Of a DNA stretch of 64,000 nt, positions 53,903 to 62,809 are shown piece by piece; position 1 is the stretch's first letter, and every line of letters starts with the position of its first letter. The translations under genes were made by a program, and so were the position numbers. This stretch comes from Truepera sp. (GTDB lineage Bacteria; Deinococcota; Deinococci; Deinococcales; Trueperaceae): assembly GCA_032027045.1 (NCBI GenBank), contig JAVSMU010000001.1, forward strand, positions 2,568,620 to 2,632,619, written 5' to 3'. The notes beneath the pieces are model-generated. The model made no database searches. It was not told the origin of the DNA and saw only the letters and a program-made list of their open reading frames with translations.

Positions 53903-55302
53903 GCGCCCACGCGGCGAGGCGCCAAGAGCGCGAACGCTGGGACGCGCGCCGTCGCTGGTCGCGCGCCGGCTTCGCCTACCTGCTGCTCATCTTCTTCTCG
54001 ATCCTCTTCCTGGGTCCGCTGCTTTTCGCGGCGCTCTCCAGCGTCAAGACCGACCCGCTCGCCTACCCGCCGACGCTCCTGAGCCCCCAACTCTCGCCCG
54101 CTAACTGGGCAACTGCGGCCAAGCTGGGGCGCGAGGGCGCCAACGCGCCGCTCTGGGGCGGCTTCGCGCCCGGCGCCGACGTGAACGTCGATGTCACCTA
54201 CTTCGTGCCGGAGGGCACCGTCGCGGCCGCTCCCACTGCGACCGTGCCGCGGCGGCGGCCGGGCGGGGGTCTGGGCGCCGTGCAGCAGATCCTGTACGCG
54301 GCAGACCACGCGGTGGTGGCCCCGGTCGTCGAGGTCGGCCGCCGCCAGGGCGTTCACGGCCCCGAAGGCGCCACCGGCGAGTTCGTCACCTACCGCGTGA
54401 ACGTCACTTACGAGGGTGAGGGGCCGAAGATCGACCGGCTGCCGCTGGACGTGGAGGCCCCCTCGCGCAAGCAGGAGTTCGTGAGCAGCACGCTGCCGCC
54501 CACCCGCCTCGAGCGGCTCGGGCTCGTGGCGTCGTTCCAGGCGGTAACGCCGGGGGCGCTCGGTTACCTGCTCGGCAACTACCGCCGCGTCTTCACGGAG
54601 GCCCGCAGCATCACCACCGGCAACAGCCTCTTCTTGCGCTGGACCTGGAACACGCTCGTTTACGCGTTCTTCCGCGTGATAGTCGCCCTATTCATCGCCA
54701 CCACGGCCGGCTACGCCCTCGCCCGCCTGCACTTCCGTGGACGCAACCTGGTGTTCATGCTGGTGCTGTTCGCGCAGATGGTGCCCCTACAAGTCCTGTT
54801 CATCAGCAACTACCTGGTGCTGCGTGATGGCATCTGGGGGCTGTCGTCGCTCTGGGGCCAGACGACGCTGCTCAACGGCCTGCCGGGGCTCCTCTTCGTG
54901 ACGGCCCTAAACGCGGGGCCGGTGTTCATCATGAAGCAGTTCTTCGAGTCGATCCCGCGCGAGGTCGAGGAGTCGGCGATGATCGACGGCGCGAGTTACT
55001 GGTCCCGCTTCTCGCGGGTAGTGCTGCCCATGGCGCGGCCCGCGCTGGGCGCGCTCGTGATCCTCTCCTTCCAAGGGGCGTGGAACGACTTCTTCTGGCC
55101 GCTCGTCGTCCTCACCACCCCCGAGGACATCAAGACACTACCCATCGGCCTGCTGACGTTCCGGAACGTCTACGGCAACAGCGGCGACTGGGGCCTGATC
55201 CTGGCCGGCGCGATCCTCAGCGCGCTGCCGGTGATCGTCCTCTTCGTCGTGTTCCAGCGCTACTTCATGGAAGGCGTCTCGTACGGCGGTGGCAAGGAAT
55301 GA
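53899..55302 (+). CDS. Sugar ABC transporter permease (MalG-like) with large periplasmic insertion
   Basis: A 467-residue permease. TM1 is FAYLLLIFFSILFLGPLLFA near 25-45. An insertion of about 155 residues (about 65-222) follows, rich in beta-like and polar sequence (VDVTYFVPEGTVAAAP; FVTYRVNVTYEGEG) and placed outside the membrane by topology. The normal MalG core resumes at GNYRRVF (226), with the EAA loop EESAMIDGASYWSRFSRVVL near 355 and five further helices. Typical MalG is about 280-300 residues. GTG 53899 overlaps the MalF-like stop; the stop overlaps the debranching gene (ATGA). The extra domain might contact the binding protein or ligand; that is inference. Confidence 0.88.
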   Translation: MSAHAARRQERERWDARRRWSRAGFAYLLLIFFSILFLGPLLFAALSSVKTDPLAYPPTLLSPQLSPANWATAAKLGREGANAPLWGGFAPGADVNVDVTYFVPEGTVAAAPTATVPRRRPGGGLGAVQQILYAADHAVVAPVVEVGRRQGVHGPEGATGEFVTYRVNVTYEGEGPKIDRLPLDVEAPSRKQEFVSSTLPPTRLERLGLVASFQAVTPGALGYLLGNYRRVFTEARSITTGNSLFLRWTWNTLVYAFFRVIVALFIATTAGYALARLHFRGRNLVFMLVLFAQMVPLQVLFISNYLVLRDGIWGLSSLWGQTTLLNGLPGLLFVTALNAGPVFIMKQFFESIPREVEESAMIDGASYWSRFSRVVLPMARPALGALVILSFQGAWNDFFWPLVVLTTPEDIKTLPIGLLTFRNVYGNSGDWGLILAGAILSALPVIVLFVVFQRYFMEGVSYGGGKE

Positions 55303-57200
55303 AGCTGGCGGAGATCGTCCTGATGGACTTCACCAAGAACCTGGTGCTCAAGGAGAACTACGCGTTCTTAGTGGCCGACGAGGCCGCGGAGGTCATGGGT
55401 GGCGAGCGCGGCCTCTACAGCCGCGACACGCGCTTCCTTTCACGCTACGTTTGGCGCCTCAGCCGCCCAGCGCAGCAACTCCTCAACTACTCGCCCCGGC
55501 CCGCCCGCTGCCGCCAGCATGTGGCCGTCATGGAGGGGCCCGCGCAGGTCCTCTCGGTGGAGCGGGAACTCGACATCCGCGCCACGGGGCTGGAAGACCG
55601 TCTCCTGATCACCAACGACTCGTTGGAGACCCAAGAGCTGGAGCTGCGCCTGGAGTTCGACGCCGACTTCGCGGACCTCTTCCAGGCGCGCGGTTGGCAC
55701 GACAGGCCGGCGCCGTCGATCACACGGGACGTGGGGTCGGCGCGAGAGGCGGAGACGGCGCGGGACGAGGGGTCGGCGCGGGACGCCGTGCGCCTGGGGC
55801 ACGTGGCCAGCGACGGTTTGGAGCAGGGCGTGGAGTTGTCGTTCACGCCCCCTCCCGCCGAACTTACCGGCTCTGCCGCGGCGTACCGGCTGCGCCTGGC
55901 CCCCGGTGAAGCGCTGCGGATCCGGGTGCTCACCTCGATCAACGACCCGCTCGAGGTCGGCCTGCCCGGAATGTCGTACGAGTCGTGGCTGGGCGCGTTC
56001 CCCGAGCGGCGCGACGAAGGCAGCGCGGTCTTGCACCGCGCTCAGCTCGACCTGCGCGCCCTGCTTCTTTTCTCGGAGGACGGCCCGGTGCCGGCCGCCG
56101 GCATCCCGTGGTTCGTGACTGCGTTCGGCCGCGACTCCATCCTGACCGCCCTCATGCTCCTCCCCTACCAACCCGAGGTTGCCAGGGGAACGCTGCGTTA
56201 CCTAGCCGCCCGCCAGGGGACGGTGCACCACGCGGGCAGAGCCGAAGCGCCGGGCAAGATCTTGCACGAGGTGCGGCAGGGCGAGTTGGCCCGCACGGGC
56301 AAGGTGCCGTTCGGCCGCTACTACGGCAGCATCGACGCCACGCTCCTCTTCGTGATCTTGCTGCACCGCACTTTCGAGGTAGACGACGACGCGTCGTTCC
56401 TGGCCGAGCTGGCCCCCAACCTCGAGGCGGCGCTGAAGTGGCTTGACGAGGAGGCCGACTTGGACGGCGACGGCTTCGTCGAGTTCTCGGGCGCCGAGGC
56501 GGGGGCGGGCCTCAGCGTGCAGTCGTGGAAGGACTCCTACGACGCGCTGAGCCACGCTGACGGCCGCCTGGCGACGGGGGCCGTGGCCGTCTCGGAGGTG
56601 CAAGGCTACGCCTACGCCGCCCTGAACGCCGGTGCGGCCTGCATGCGGGCCCTGGGCCGCGCCGACGCCGCGGAGCGCCTCGAGGCCAAGGCGCTCCGCC
56701 TGAAGGAACGCTTCCACGAGGCGTTCTGGGTCCCGGAACTCGGAACGTACGCCCTCGCCCTCGACCACGACAAGACCCCGCTCAGGGTGCTCTCCTCCGA
56801 CGCCGGCCAGCTCCTATGGGCGGGCATCGTGCCGGAAGCCACCGCGCCGGAACTCGCCGCCACCCTGATGAGCGAGAAGCTCTTCTCGGGCTGGGGCATC
56901 CGCACCCTGGGCCTGGGCGAGGCGCGCTACAACCCGCTGAGCTATCACAACGGCTCCGTCTGGCCGCACGACACCGCTTTGATCGCCGCAGGCCTGAGGC
57001 GCTACGGTTTCAAGAAAGAGGCGCTCACGCTGCGCGCCGCGCTCTTCGACCTGGCGGCCAGCCAGGCGGACCTCCGCCCACCCGAGCTCGTGGCGGGCTA
57101 CGCCCGCTCGTGCGCGCCGCCCGTCCCATACCCCGTGGCCTGCCGGCCGCAGGCCTGGTCGTCGGCGGCGCTCGTCTACATGAGCGACTGGGAGAGCTAA
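55299..57200 (+). CDS. Glycogen-debranching-type amylo-alpha-1,6-glucosidase
   Basis: A 633-residue protein. The N-terminal GDE_N-like domain (1-290) has NYAFLVADEAAEVMGGERGL with YSRDTRFLSRYVWRL following. The C-terminal (alpha/alpha)6 domain contains GIPWFVTAFGRDSILTALML near 270, GKIPF-like KVPFGRYYGSIDATLLFVIL near 337 and YNPLSYHNGSVWPHDTALIA near 547 with conserved His and Asp. It lacks a signal peptide, so it acts on imported glucans inside the cell. A locally repetitive stretch (AREAETARDEGSARD) near 148-165 looks like slippage. ATG 55299 overlaps the permease stop by 4 bp, so it is the last gene of the importer operon. Confidence 0.88.
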   Translation: MKLAEIVLMDFTKNLVLKENYAFLVADEAAEVMGGERGLYSRDTRFLSRYVWRLSRPAQQLLNYSPRPARCRQHVAVMEGPAQVLSVERELDIRATGLEDRLLITNDSLETQELELRLEFDADFADLFQARGWHDRPAPSITRDVGSAREAETARDEGSARDAVRLGHVASDGLEQGVELSFTPPPAELTGSAAAYRLRLAPGEALRIRVLTSINDPLEVGLPGMSYESWLGAFPERRDEGSAVLHRAQLDLRALLLFSEDGPVPAAGIPWFVTAFGRDSILTALMLLPYQPEVARGTLRYLAARQGTVHHAGRAEAPGKILHEVRQGELARTGKVPFGRYYGSIDATLLFVILLHRTFEVDDDASFLAELAPNLEAALKWLDEEADLDGDGFVEFSGAEAGAGLSVQSWKDSYDALSHADGRLATGAVAVSEVQGYAYAALNAGAACMRALGRADAAERLEAKALRLKERFHEAFWVPELGTYALALDHDKTPLRVLSSDAGQLLWAGIVPEATAPELAATLMSEKLFSGWGIRTLGLGEARYNPLSYHNGSVWPHDTALIAAGLRRYGFKKEALTLRAALFDLAASQADLRPPELVAGYARSCAPPVPYPVACRPQAWSSAALVYMSDWES

Positions 57201-57215
57201 CCGCAGCCGGCCGCA

Positions 57216-58145
57216 CTAGTTTGCGGCATAACGCCTGGGGCGCGTGCCGATCACCGTCGTGGCGTAAGCCACGGCGCGCGCCACCGCCTCGTCGACCGGG
57301 CGCCGGGCACTCAGGGCAGCTAGCAATGCCGCGTTGAAGCAGTCACCGGCGCCGACCGTGTCTACGAGCGGTACCGAAGGTGCGGCGAAGTCCCGGACCA
57401 CTTCACGGTCGACGAGACGCGCGCCGCTGCCCCCACGTTTGAGCACCACGGTGACGCCGCCAAGCGCCAACGCCCGGCTGGCAACTCCGGCGTCTACCTC
57501 GCCTGTCCAGCCTCTGGCCTCCGCCTCGTTCGGCGTGACGATGTCGAGGAACCCGAGCATGCTCCCGAGTTCTGCACGCACGGCGGGCGTGAAGCCCTCG
57601 CTGGGCCAGCCCGTGTCCAGTAAGACACGGTGCCCACGCATCGTTGCCGCCTCCAGAACCTCGACGATGCGAGCACGCAACGCCGGCAGGAGGAAGTAGC
57701 CGCACACGAGCACCAGGCCAGGTTCGGCGGCGCCCAAGTCGCCGAGCAACCGGTCGACGTCGAGCTGATCGAGGTGTCCGCGGCTCGTCAGGAACGTGCG
57801 CTCGCCGTTGGGGTGCCCCACCCCCACCGAGTAGACCGTGGGAGCCTCGACCACCTGGAGTTGCGAGCCGGCCGGACCCAACTTGCGCCGGACCACCTCG
57901 CCGAAGTCGTCCCAGCCGATCGTGGCGTGGAGCGTGAAGGTCACCCCCAGCGCCTGGAGTGCGAGCGCGGTAACGCCGGCCGCGCCGCCCGCGCGCACCT
58001 CCTCTTGCTCCACGACGGTCTCCGTGCCCGGCGTAGGCCAGGGCGGAACGGGTCCCATGACGAGGTCTAAGTTGACGTTGCCGATCACGTGGACCGGCAG
58101 GCGGTGCGAAGGGGGTGGCGTGCCCGTCTCGGGATCACTCCTCAC
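57216..58145 (-). CDS. PfkB-family sugar kinase
   Basis: A 309-residue ribokinase-fold kinase. The N-terminal VIGNVNLDLVMG and the glycine-rich RAGGAAGVTALALQALG with a substrate-site are seen, and motif 2 DTVGAGDCFNAALLAAL near 265 carries the catalytic Asp and anion hole. It phosphorylates a sugar or nucleoside. GTG 58145 overlaps the SIS gene stop by 11 bp, so it is the last gene of the second importer operon. With an SIS partner the layout recalls FrlD (fructoselysine kinase) or 2-keto-3-deoxy sugar kinases; the substrate cannot be read. Confidence 0.88.
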   Translation of the reverse strand: MRSDPETGTPPPSHRLPVHVIGNVNLDLVMGPVPPWPTPGTETVVEQEEVRAGGAAGVTALALQALGVTFTLHATIGWDDFGEVVRRKLGPAGSQLQVVEAPTVYSVGVGHPNGERTFLTSRGHLDQLDVDRLLGDLGAAEPGLVLVCGYFLLPALRARIVEVLEAATMRGHRVLLDTGWPSEGFTPAVRAELGSMLGFLDIVTPNEAEARGWTGEVDAGVASRALALGGVTVVLKRGGSGARLVDREVVRDFAAPSVPLVDTVGAGDCFNAALLAALSARRPVDEAVARAVAYATTVIGTRPRRYAAN

Positions 58146-59229
58146 GGGTCACCTTGGAAGACCGTAGCGGTACGCCCGGCCGAATGCCCCGCGCTTCGGC
58201 CAGCGCCACAGCCAGGCGCTGCGCGCAGACCGCGAGGGGGAGCACGGCGGCCACCTCGTTCGCCATGGGAAGTCCGATGGTGAACGGCGCGGTGCGGGAG
58301 CCGCCGCCCTCACCTGGCTCGAGCCCAGCGTCCAACAGCACCACGGGGCTACCGTCGCCCACGAGTTCTTGGGCCAACTTGCGTACCAGCCCGCCGCTGC
58401 CGCCATGTGCGGCCAGGGCGACCACCGCCAACTGCTCCCCTGCCGCCTCGAGCGGCCCGTGCCGCAACTGCGCCGACTCGAGGGCCGCGCACGGCACTCG
58501 CGTCAACTCCATGAGCATCAACGCCACGTATTCCGCCAGGCCGTGAAGTGGGCCGCGGCCGGTCACGAAGATCGCCGATGCGCCGGCAAGATGCGCGGCG
58601 GCTTCCTCCACGCGCGGGGCTTCCAGAGCCGGGCGCAGCGAGCCGGGTAAGGCGCCCAAGTCGATGGTCACTCCCAGACGCGTCGCCAAGCCGTACAGCG
58701 CGGCCACCGTCGTGGTGAAGGAGCGCGTTGCGGCGAAGGCGCGCTCGACTCCGCCGGGGATAACCCCGGCGCCGGCGGCGCCCAAGGGGCTAGCCGGATC
58801 GAGCGTGAGGCCTTCGACCCGTGTGCCGCGCTCACCCCGCCCCCTCCCTCCGGCGCGCGCGAGCAGCCGCTCGACCTCGGCCGAGGCGCCCGACTGGCTG
58901 AGGATGAGCACCGGCTCGACCTCGAGCAGCTCCCCGTAATGAAGGAGGTCGGACGCAGGCAACGCCCAGGCGCGGATTCCTCTCTCCCGCAGCACCTCGG
59001 CCAGCACCAGCCCGCAGTGGAGCGAGGCGCCCATCCCGGTCACCAACAACTCGCCGGACTCGTGCACGGCACCGGCCAGCCGGTCCAAGTAGCGCTCGAG
59101 TGCCGCGTCGGCAAGCGTGGCGGCCACCGCATCGGGCTGCCCGGCTATCTCGCGCTTCAACTCGCCAACGCCGTCGAACTCCGTCGATCGGCCGGGCACC
59201 TTGCCGTTCGGCACCGGACCTGCAACCAT
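58135..59229 (-). CDS. Tandem SIS-domain sugar isomerase/deglycase
   Basis: A 364-residue protein with two SIS sugar-phosphate-binding domains, as in the isomerase half of GlmS, AgaS and FrlB. It opens with LKREIAGQPDAVAATL, and the first domain shows LLVTGMGASLHCGLVLAEVL (about 60) and LILSQSGASAEVERLLARAG near 105. The second domain starts near 215 with ASAIFVTGRGPLHGLAEYVA and has RHGPLEAAGEQ. No glutaminase domain is present. ATG 59229 has GAGGAGG 5-6 nt upstream; the longer frame is a permease shadow. It may cleave a phosphorylated Amadori compound or act on an amino-sugar phosphate. Confidence 0.88.
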   Translation of the reverse strand: MVAGPVPNGKVPGRSTEFDGVGELKREIAGQPDAVAATLADAALERYLDRLAGAVHESGELLVTGMGASLHCGLVLAEVLRERGIRAWALPASDLLHYGELLEVEPVLILSQSGASAEVERLLARAGGRGRGERGTRVEGLTLDPASPLGAAGAGVIPGGVERAFAATRSFTTTVAALYGLATRLGVTIDLGALPGSLRPALEAPRVEEAAAHLAGASAIFVTGRGPLHGLAEYVALMLMELTRVPCAALESAQLRHGPLEAAGEQLAVVALAAHGGSGGLVRKLAQELVGDGSPVVLLDAGLEPGEGGGSRTAPFTIGLPMANEVAAVLPLAVCAQRLAVALAEARGIRPGVPLRSSKVTREE

Positions 59230-59240
59230 GGGAACCCTCC

Positions 59241-60128
59241 TCACTCCTTCACGCCGCCGGCGGTGAGGCCGGCTATCAGGTAGCGCTGCAGCGCGAACGC
59301 GAGGATCAGGGGCGGCAGCGCCGCGATGATCCCGCCGGTCGCCATCAGCCCGTAATCCACCGCGTGCCTGCTCGTGAACTCCGAGATGGCCACGGGCAAC
59401 GTCTTGGCCGCGGCCGAACTGGTGAAGATCAGGGCGTAGAGGAACTCGTCCCATGCGAGGATCACGCCGAAGAGGATCGCGGTTATCACCCCGGGCAGCG
59501 ACAGCGGCAGCGTGATGCGCAGCATGGCGCCGACCCTACTGGTGCCATCGATCATGGCCGCGTGTTCGAGCTCTGCAGGGATCGAATCGAAGAACCCCTT
59601 CAGGATCCACGTGAGGAACGGTGTCAGGAAGCTCGTATACACCAGCCCCAGGCCGATCACGCTGTTCAGCAGCCCCAGGCGGCCGAGGATGAGGTAGATG
59701 GGCAGCAGGATGGCCACCGGCGGCGTCATGTAGGTCGCCAGCATCAGGTACAGCAACCCGGTACGGCCGCGGCTCGGGAACCGTGACAGGGCGTAGGCGC
59801 CCAGCATGCCGGCCACCAGGCTGATGCTGGTGGCGATGCTCGCCACGATCGCCGAGTTGCGCAGGGCGAAGCGGAACTCGCGCCCGTCGGGGCTGAAGAA
59901 CAGCGTCATGTAACGCTCGAAGTTCGCGTGCGGCGGGATCCACTGCAACGGGCGGCGGAGGAGGTCGATGAGCGGAGCGACGCTCGAGATGAGCAACCAA
60001 AGGAACGGCGCGAGTATGAAGATGGCCAGGAGTAGCGCGCCGGCGTAGGTGAGCAGTTGCGCCCACAACCGCCGCTCGCGGCGGCTGCGCCTCGCGCGCA
60101 CCGCCGCCCTATTCGCCGCCTCGTTCAT
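59241..60128 (-). CDS. Sugar ABC transporter permease (MalG-like)
   Basis: A 295-residue permease of normal size with six helices. An Arg-rich N-terminus (VRARRSRRERRLW) precedes TM1 LLTYAGALLLAIFILAPFLW. The loop HANFERYMTLFFSPDGREF and the EAA motif LEHAAMIDGTSRVGAMLRIT (near 187) with a following P are typical. It lacks the large insertion of the other MalG-like protein at 53899. It begins 30 bp after the MalF-like stop and ends 11 bp before the SIS gene. Confidence 0.93.
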   Translation of the reverse strand: MNEAANRAAVRARRSRRERRLWAQLLTYAGALLLAIFILAPFLWLLISSVAPLIDLLRRPLQWIPPHANFERYMTLFFSPDGREFRFALRNSAIVASIATSISLVAGMLGAYALSRFPSRGRTGLLYLMLATYMTPPVAILLPIYLILGRLGLLNSVIGLGLVYTSFLTPFLTWILKGFFDSIPAELEHAAMIDGTSRVGAMLRITLPLSLPGVITAILFGVILAWDEFLYALIFTSSAAAKTLPVAISEFTSRHAVDYGLMATGGIIAALPPLILAFALQRYLIAGLTAGGVKE

Positions 60129-60158
60129 CCTGCCACCCCGCTCATCCCGCCGGCCCGC

Positions 60159-61040
60159 TCATCCCGCCACCCCGCGTGACTGCAGCAGCCGGATGTAGAT
60201 GCCGACGAAGACCATGATGAGCGCCACGGTTATGAACGCTTGGGCCGCGGCGGTGCCGAGCTTGAGGAAGCTGAACGCCTCCTGATAGACCATGAAGGAG
60301 AGCGTCTTGGTGGAGCTGGCGGGTCCGCCGCCGGTCATCACGTAGATGATGTCGAACACCTTGAGCGCCTCCACCGTCCGCAGAACGAGTGCCACGAGCA
60401 GTGCCGGACGGATCCCGGGCAGGGTAATGAACCGGATGCGCTGCAGCGGCCCCGCGCCGTCGACGCGGGCCGCGTCGTGGAGCTCCGCAGGGATGGTCTG
60501 CAAGGCAGCGAGCACCAGCAGCGACACCAGCGTGAAGTTCTTCCACACGTCGGCCAAGATGATCATGTTCATGGCCAGGCCGGGTACGCCGAGCCAGCTA
60601 CGGTAGTCGGGCAAGATATGGAGCTGAGTGAGCGCTGCGTTCAGTGCCCCGTACTCGGGGTTGTATATCCAGCGCCACATGACGGCGTTGACGACAGTGG
60701 GCAGCGCAAGCGGCAGGATGAGCAGCGCGCGCAGTGCGCGCTGACCGAAGAACTCGCGGTTGAGGAAGATGGCGACGGCCACGCCGAGGACGAGCTCGAT
60801 CCCGATGGAGCCCACCGTGAAGTGCAGCGTGTGCCAGATGGCGGCCCGGAACTCGGGCGTGGAGAAAGCCTGAAGGTAGTTGGCAAGTCCCAGAAACGTC
60901 CGGGACTTGCCGAGTAGCGGTGCGTCGAAGAGGCTCAGGTAGAGCGTGCGCAGGAACGGGTAGCCCACCACGCCGCCGACGACTGCCAGCGCCGGCAGCA
61001 GCATGAGCCATGCGGCGACGTTGGAGCGTCGCCCGGTCAT
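60159..61040 (-). CDS. Sugar ABC transporter permease (MalF-like)
   Basis: A 293-residue permease with six helices. TM1 is AWLMLLPALAVVGGVVGYPF, followed by YLSLFDAPLLGKSRTFLGLANY. The EAA loop LHDAARVDGAGPLQRIRFIT is near 203. It is a typical MalF-type partner of the MalG-like gene downstream. It lies 30 bp after the substrate-binding-protein stop. Confidence 0.93.
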   Translation of the reverse strand: MTGRRSNVAAWLMLLPALAVVGGVVGYPFLRTLYLSLFDAPLLGKSRTFLGLANYLQAFSTPEFRAAIWHTLHFTVGSIGIELVLGVAVAIFLNREFFGQRALRALLILPLALPTVVNAVMWRWIYNPEYGALNAALTQLHILPDYRSWLGVPGLAMNMIILADVWKNFTLVSLLVLAALQTIPAELHDAARVDGAGPLQRIRFITLPGIRPALLVALVLRTVEALKVFDIIYVMTGGGPASSTKTLSFMVYQEAFSFLKLGTAAAQAFITVALIMVFVGIYIRLLQSRGVAG

Positions 61041-61070
61041 CTCGTGGCCCGGCTCCCGTCCGTCATGCGC

Positions 61071-62315
61071 CTACTCGAGGTGGTTCTTCTCGACCTGCTG
61101 GGCCGTGTCGTCGAGTGCCGCCTGTGGCGTCACCTGCCCGAGCAGCGCGCGGTGGATGTCGTTCTGCAACCAGGTGCTGAACTGCGGGTACTGGACCAGC
61201 AGCGGCCTGGGGTACATGGCTGGAAGCGCGAGCTTCGCGGCGGCCACCAGGCTCTCTTGGCCCTCCGCCACCGCCGGGTCGTCGTAAGAGGACTTCCAGA
61301 TCGGCAGCGACAGCTTGGCGTACTTGTTCTGCACCGGCTGGCTCGTGAGGTACTGCACGAGCTTGAACGCCTCGTCCTTGTGCTGCGAGTTGGTCGTGAC
61401 GCCAAGGCCCATCGAACCGTTCATGGCCGAAACTTGAGTGTGAACCCCGTCGCCCGGGGCGGGCATGACCTTCACGTCACCGGCCACCTGCGACTGGCTA
61501 GGGTCGTTGGCAAGGTTGTACATGTACGTCCAGTTGAGCGCGAAGGCCGCCTGGCCCGACGAGAAGATGCGGCGCACGTCCTCCTCGAGCGACTCCGTCG
61601 AGGCCGGGTTCGACAGGCCCTTGTCGAGCGAGTCCTTCATGAACTGCAGGGCGGCCAGACCGCCGTCCGTGTTGAAGGTCGGGGAGCCCGCGTCGAAGAA
61701 GCTGCCGCCGAACGCGGAGAGGAGCGTCGTGTAGTCGCAGATGATCGCCTCGGCCTGGCCCCAGCTCCACACGATCGGATACTGCACTATGCCGGCGTCC
61801 TTGATCTTCTGCGCCTGATCCAACAGGTCCTGCCAGGTGGCCGGTGGTGCCTTGATGCCGGCCTTGTCGAGCATGGCCTGGTTGTAGAAGAGGTACTTGG
61901 TGTCGAGGATCCACGGGATGCCGTAGTAGTGGTCCTGGTAGGTCACCGTAGTCCAGGCGCCGGGCCAGACCTGGTCCACCATGTCTTTCGGGATACGGTC
62001 AGTGATATCGACCAGGACGCCGTTCTTCGCGAACTCGGCAGGCCAGATCACGTCGAACAAGACCACGTCGTAACCCGAGCTGCCGGCAGCGGCCGCCGTG
62101 ATGATCTTGTTGTGGAGCGCCTCATACGACACGAACTCGGGCTCCACCGTGATGCCCGGGTTCTGCGCCTGGAAGTCGGCGATCATGTTGCGCACGTCGT
62201 CGTTGCTGTAAGCGGCCTGCTCCATGAACAGGGCCTTCAGTTTGACGTTCTGCGCGAACGCGAAGCCGAGTAGCCCAGCTAGTAGGACGAGGGTGAGGGT
62301 ACGGAACTGCTTCAT
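61071..62315 (-). CDS. Sugar ABC transporter substrate-binding protein
   Basis: A 414-residue binding protein (SBP_bac_1 type). Signal peptide about 1-21 (LTLVLLAGLLGFAFA). Mature sequence NVKLKALFMEQAAYSNDD, DFQAQNPGITVEPEFVSYEA near 50, AAAGSSGYDVVLFDVIWPAEFAKNG, and GIPWILDTKYLFYNQAMLDKAGIKAP near 130 are typical. ATG 62315 has AAAGGAG 5-8 nt upstream; the longer frame is not supported. First gene of the five-gene minus-strand operon with the SIS and PfkB enzymes. No ATPase gene is present, so a shared MsmX-like ATPase is expected elsewhere. Confidence 0.93.
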   Translation of the reverse strand: MKQFRTLTLVLLAGLLGFAFAQNVKLKALFMEQAAYSNDDVRNMIADFQAQNPGITVEPEFVSYEALHNKIITAAAAGSSGYDVVLFDVIWPAEFAKNGVLVDITDRIPKDMVDQVWPGAWTTVTYQDHYYGIPWILDTKYLFYNQAMLDKAGIKAPPATWQDLLDQAQKIKDAGIVQYPIVWSWGQAEAIICDYTTLLSAFGGSFFDAGSPTFNTDGGLAALQFMKDSLDKGLSNPASTESLEEDVRRIFSSGQAAFALNWTYMYNLANDPSQSQVAGDVKVMPAPGDGVHTQVSAMNGSMGLGVTTNSQHKDEAFKLVQYLTSQPVQNKYAKLSLPIWKSSYDDPAVAEGQESLVAAAKLALPAMYPRPLLVQYPQFSTWLQNDIHRALLGQVTPQAALDDTAQQVEKNHLE

Positions 62316-62809
62316 GCCTTTCTCCTTTCGGTCGAGCGCGGGGGTTGGTGAGGGGCGGGCGCCGCAGCGCCTTCGTGGTTTGGTTGCCCACGACATAGGC
62401 CGCCAGTTCTGTCACCGCCTCCTTCCTTGCGTTATCGGAAGCTTGCTCGAGTAGGTTTCGAAGGGGAGTCGGGTCTCACGGGAGTAGCTTGGGCGCGACA
62501 ACCGGCGCAGCGACGTCGTCAAGTCATGGGCCGGAAAATCAGGTCTGGACGACTCGAACACGGGTACAACCCTCTCTCCGGTCGCGGTCGAACCTTGAGC
62601 GGCTCCCCAAGCCAGAGGATGGCCGGCCAGATGCTTCTAAGGAAGTCTTGCAAGAAAACCCGTTCGCTCATGCACGTTCGTCACGTGCTGCTTCTCTAGC
62701 TCCGAGGGCCTGCCTGGCGCGCTGCTAGAAGCAGTGGGAAACCCAAAGATGGCCGCCACCCGGTGCCGCCGCACCCGACGCCCCGCGCGATGGGCGATAG
62801 CATGCTCTC
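62316..62809. other. Gene-free divergent region, sugar importer and pxpAB
   Basis: 494 bp without a supported gene. The pxpA side has TAGCAT (62798-62803) 6 nt before its GTG, a leaderless start. For the importer I see no confident promoter or operator; the AT-richer segment 62640-62700 is the most likely place. The 62420-62480 stretch contains TTCGAAGG-like palindromic bits without a clear match to the LacI sites at 50038/50161. Confidence 0.5.

Noticed and set aside
59230-59454. N-terminal extension of the SIS protein
   Set aside because: The added residues are Arg-rich shadow of the permease gene, and a strong ribosome site precedes the ATG at 59229.
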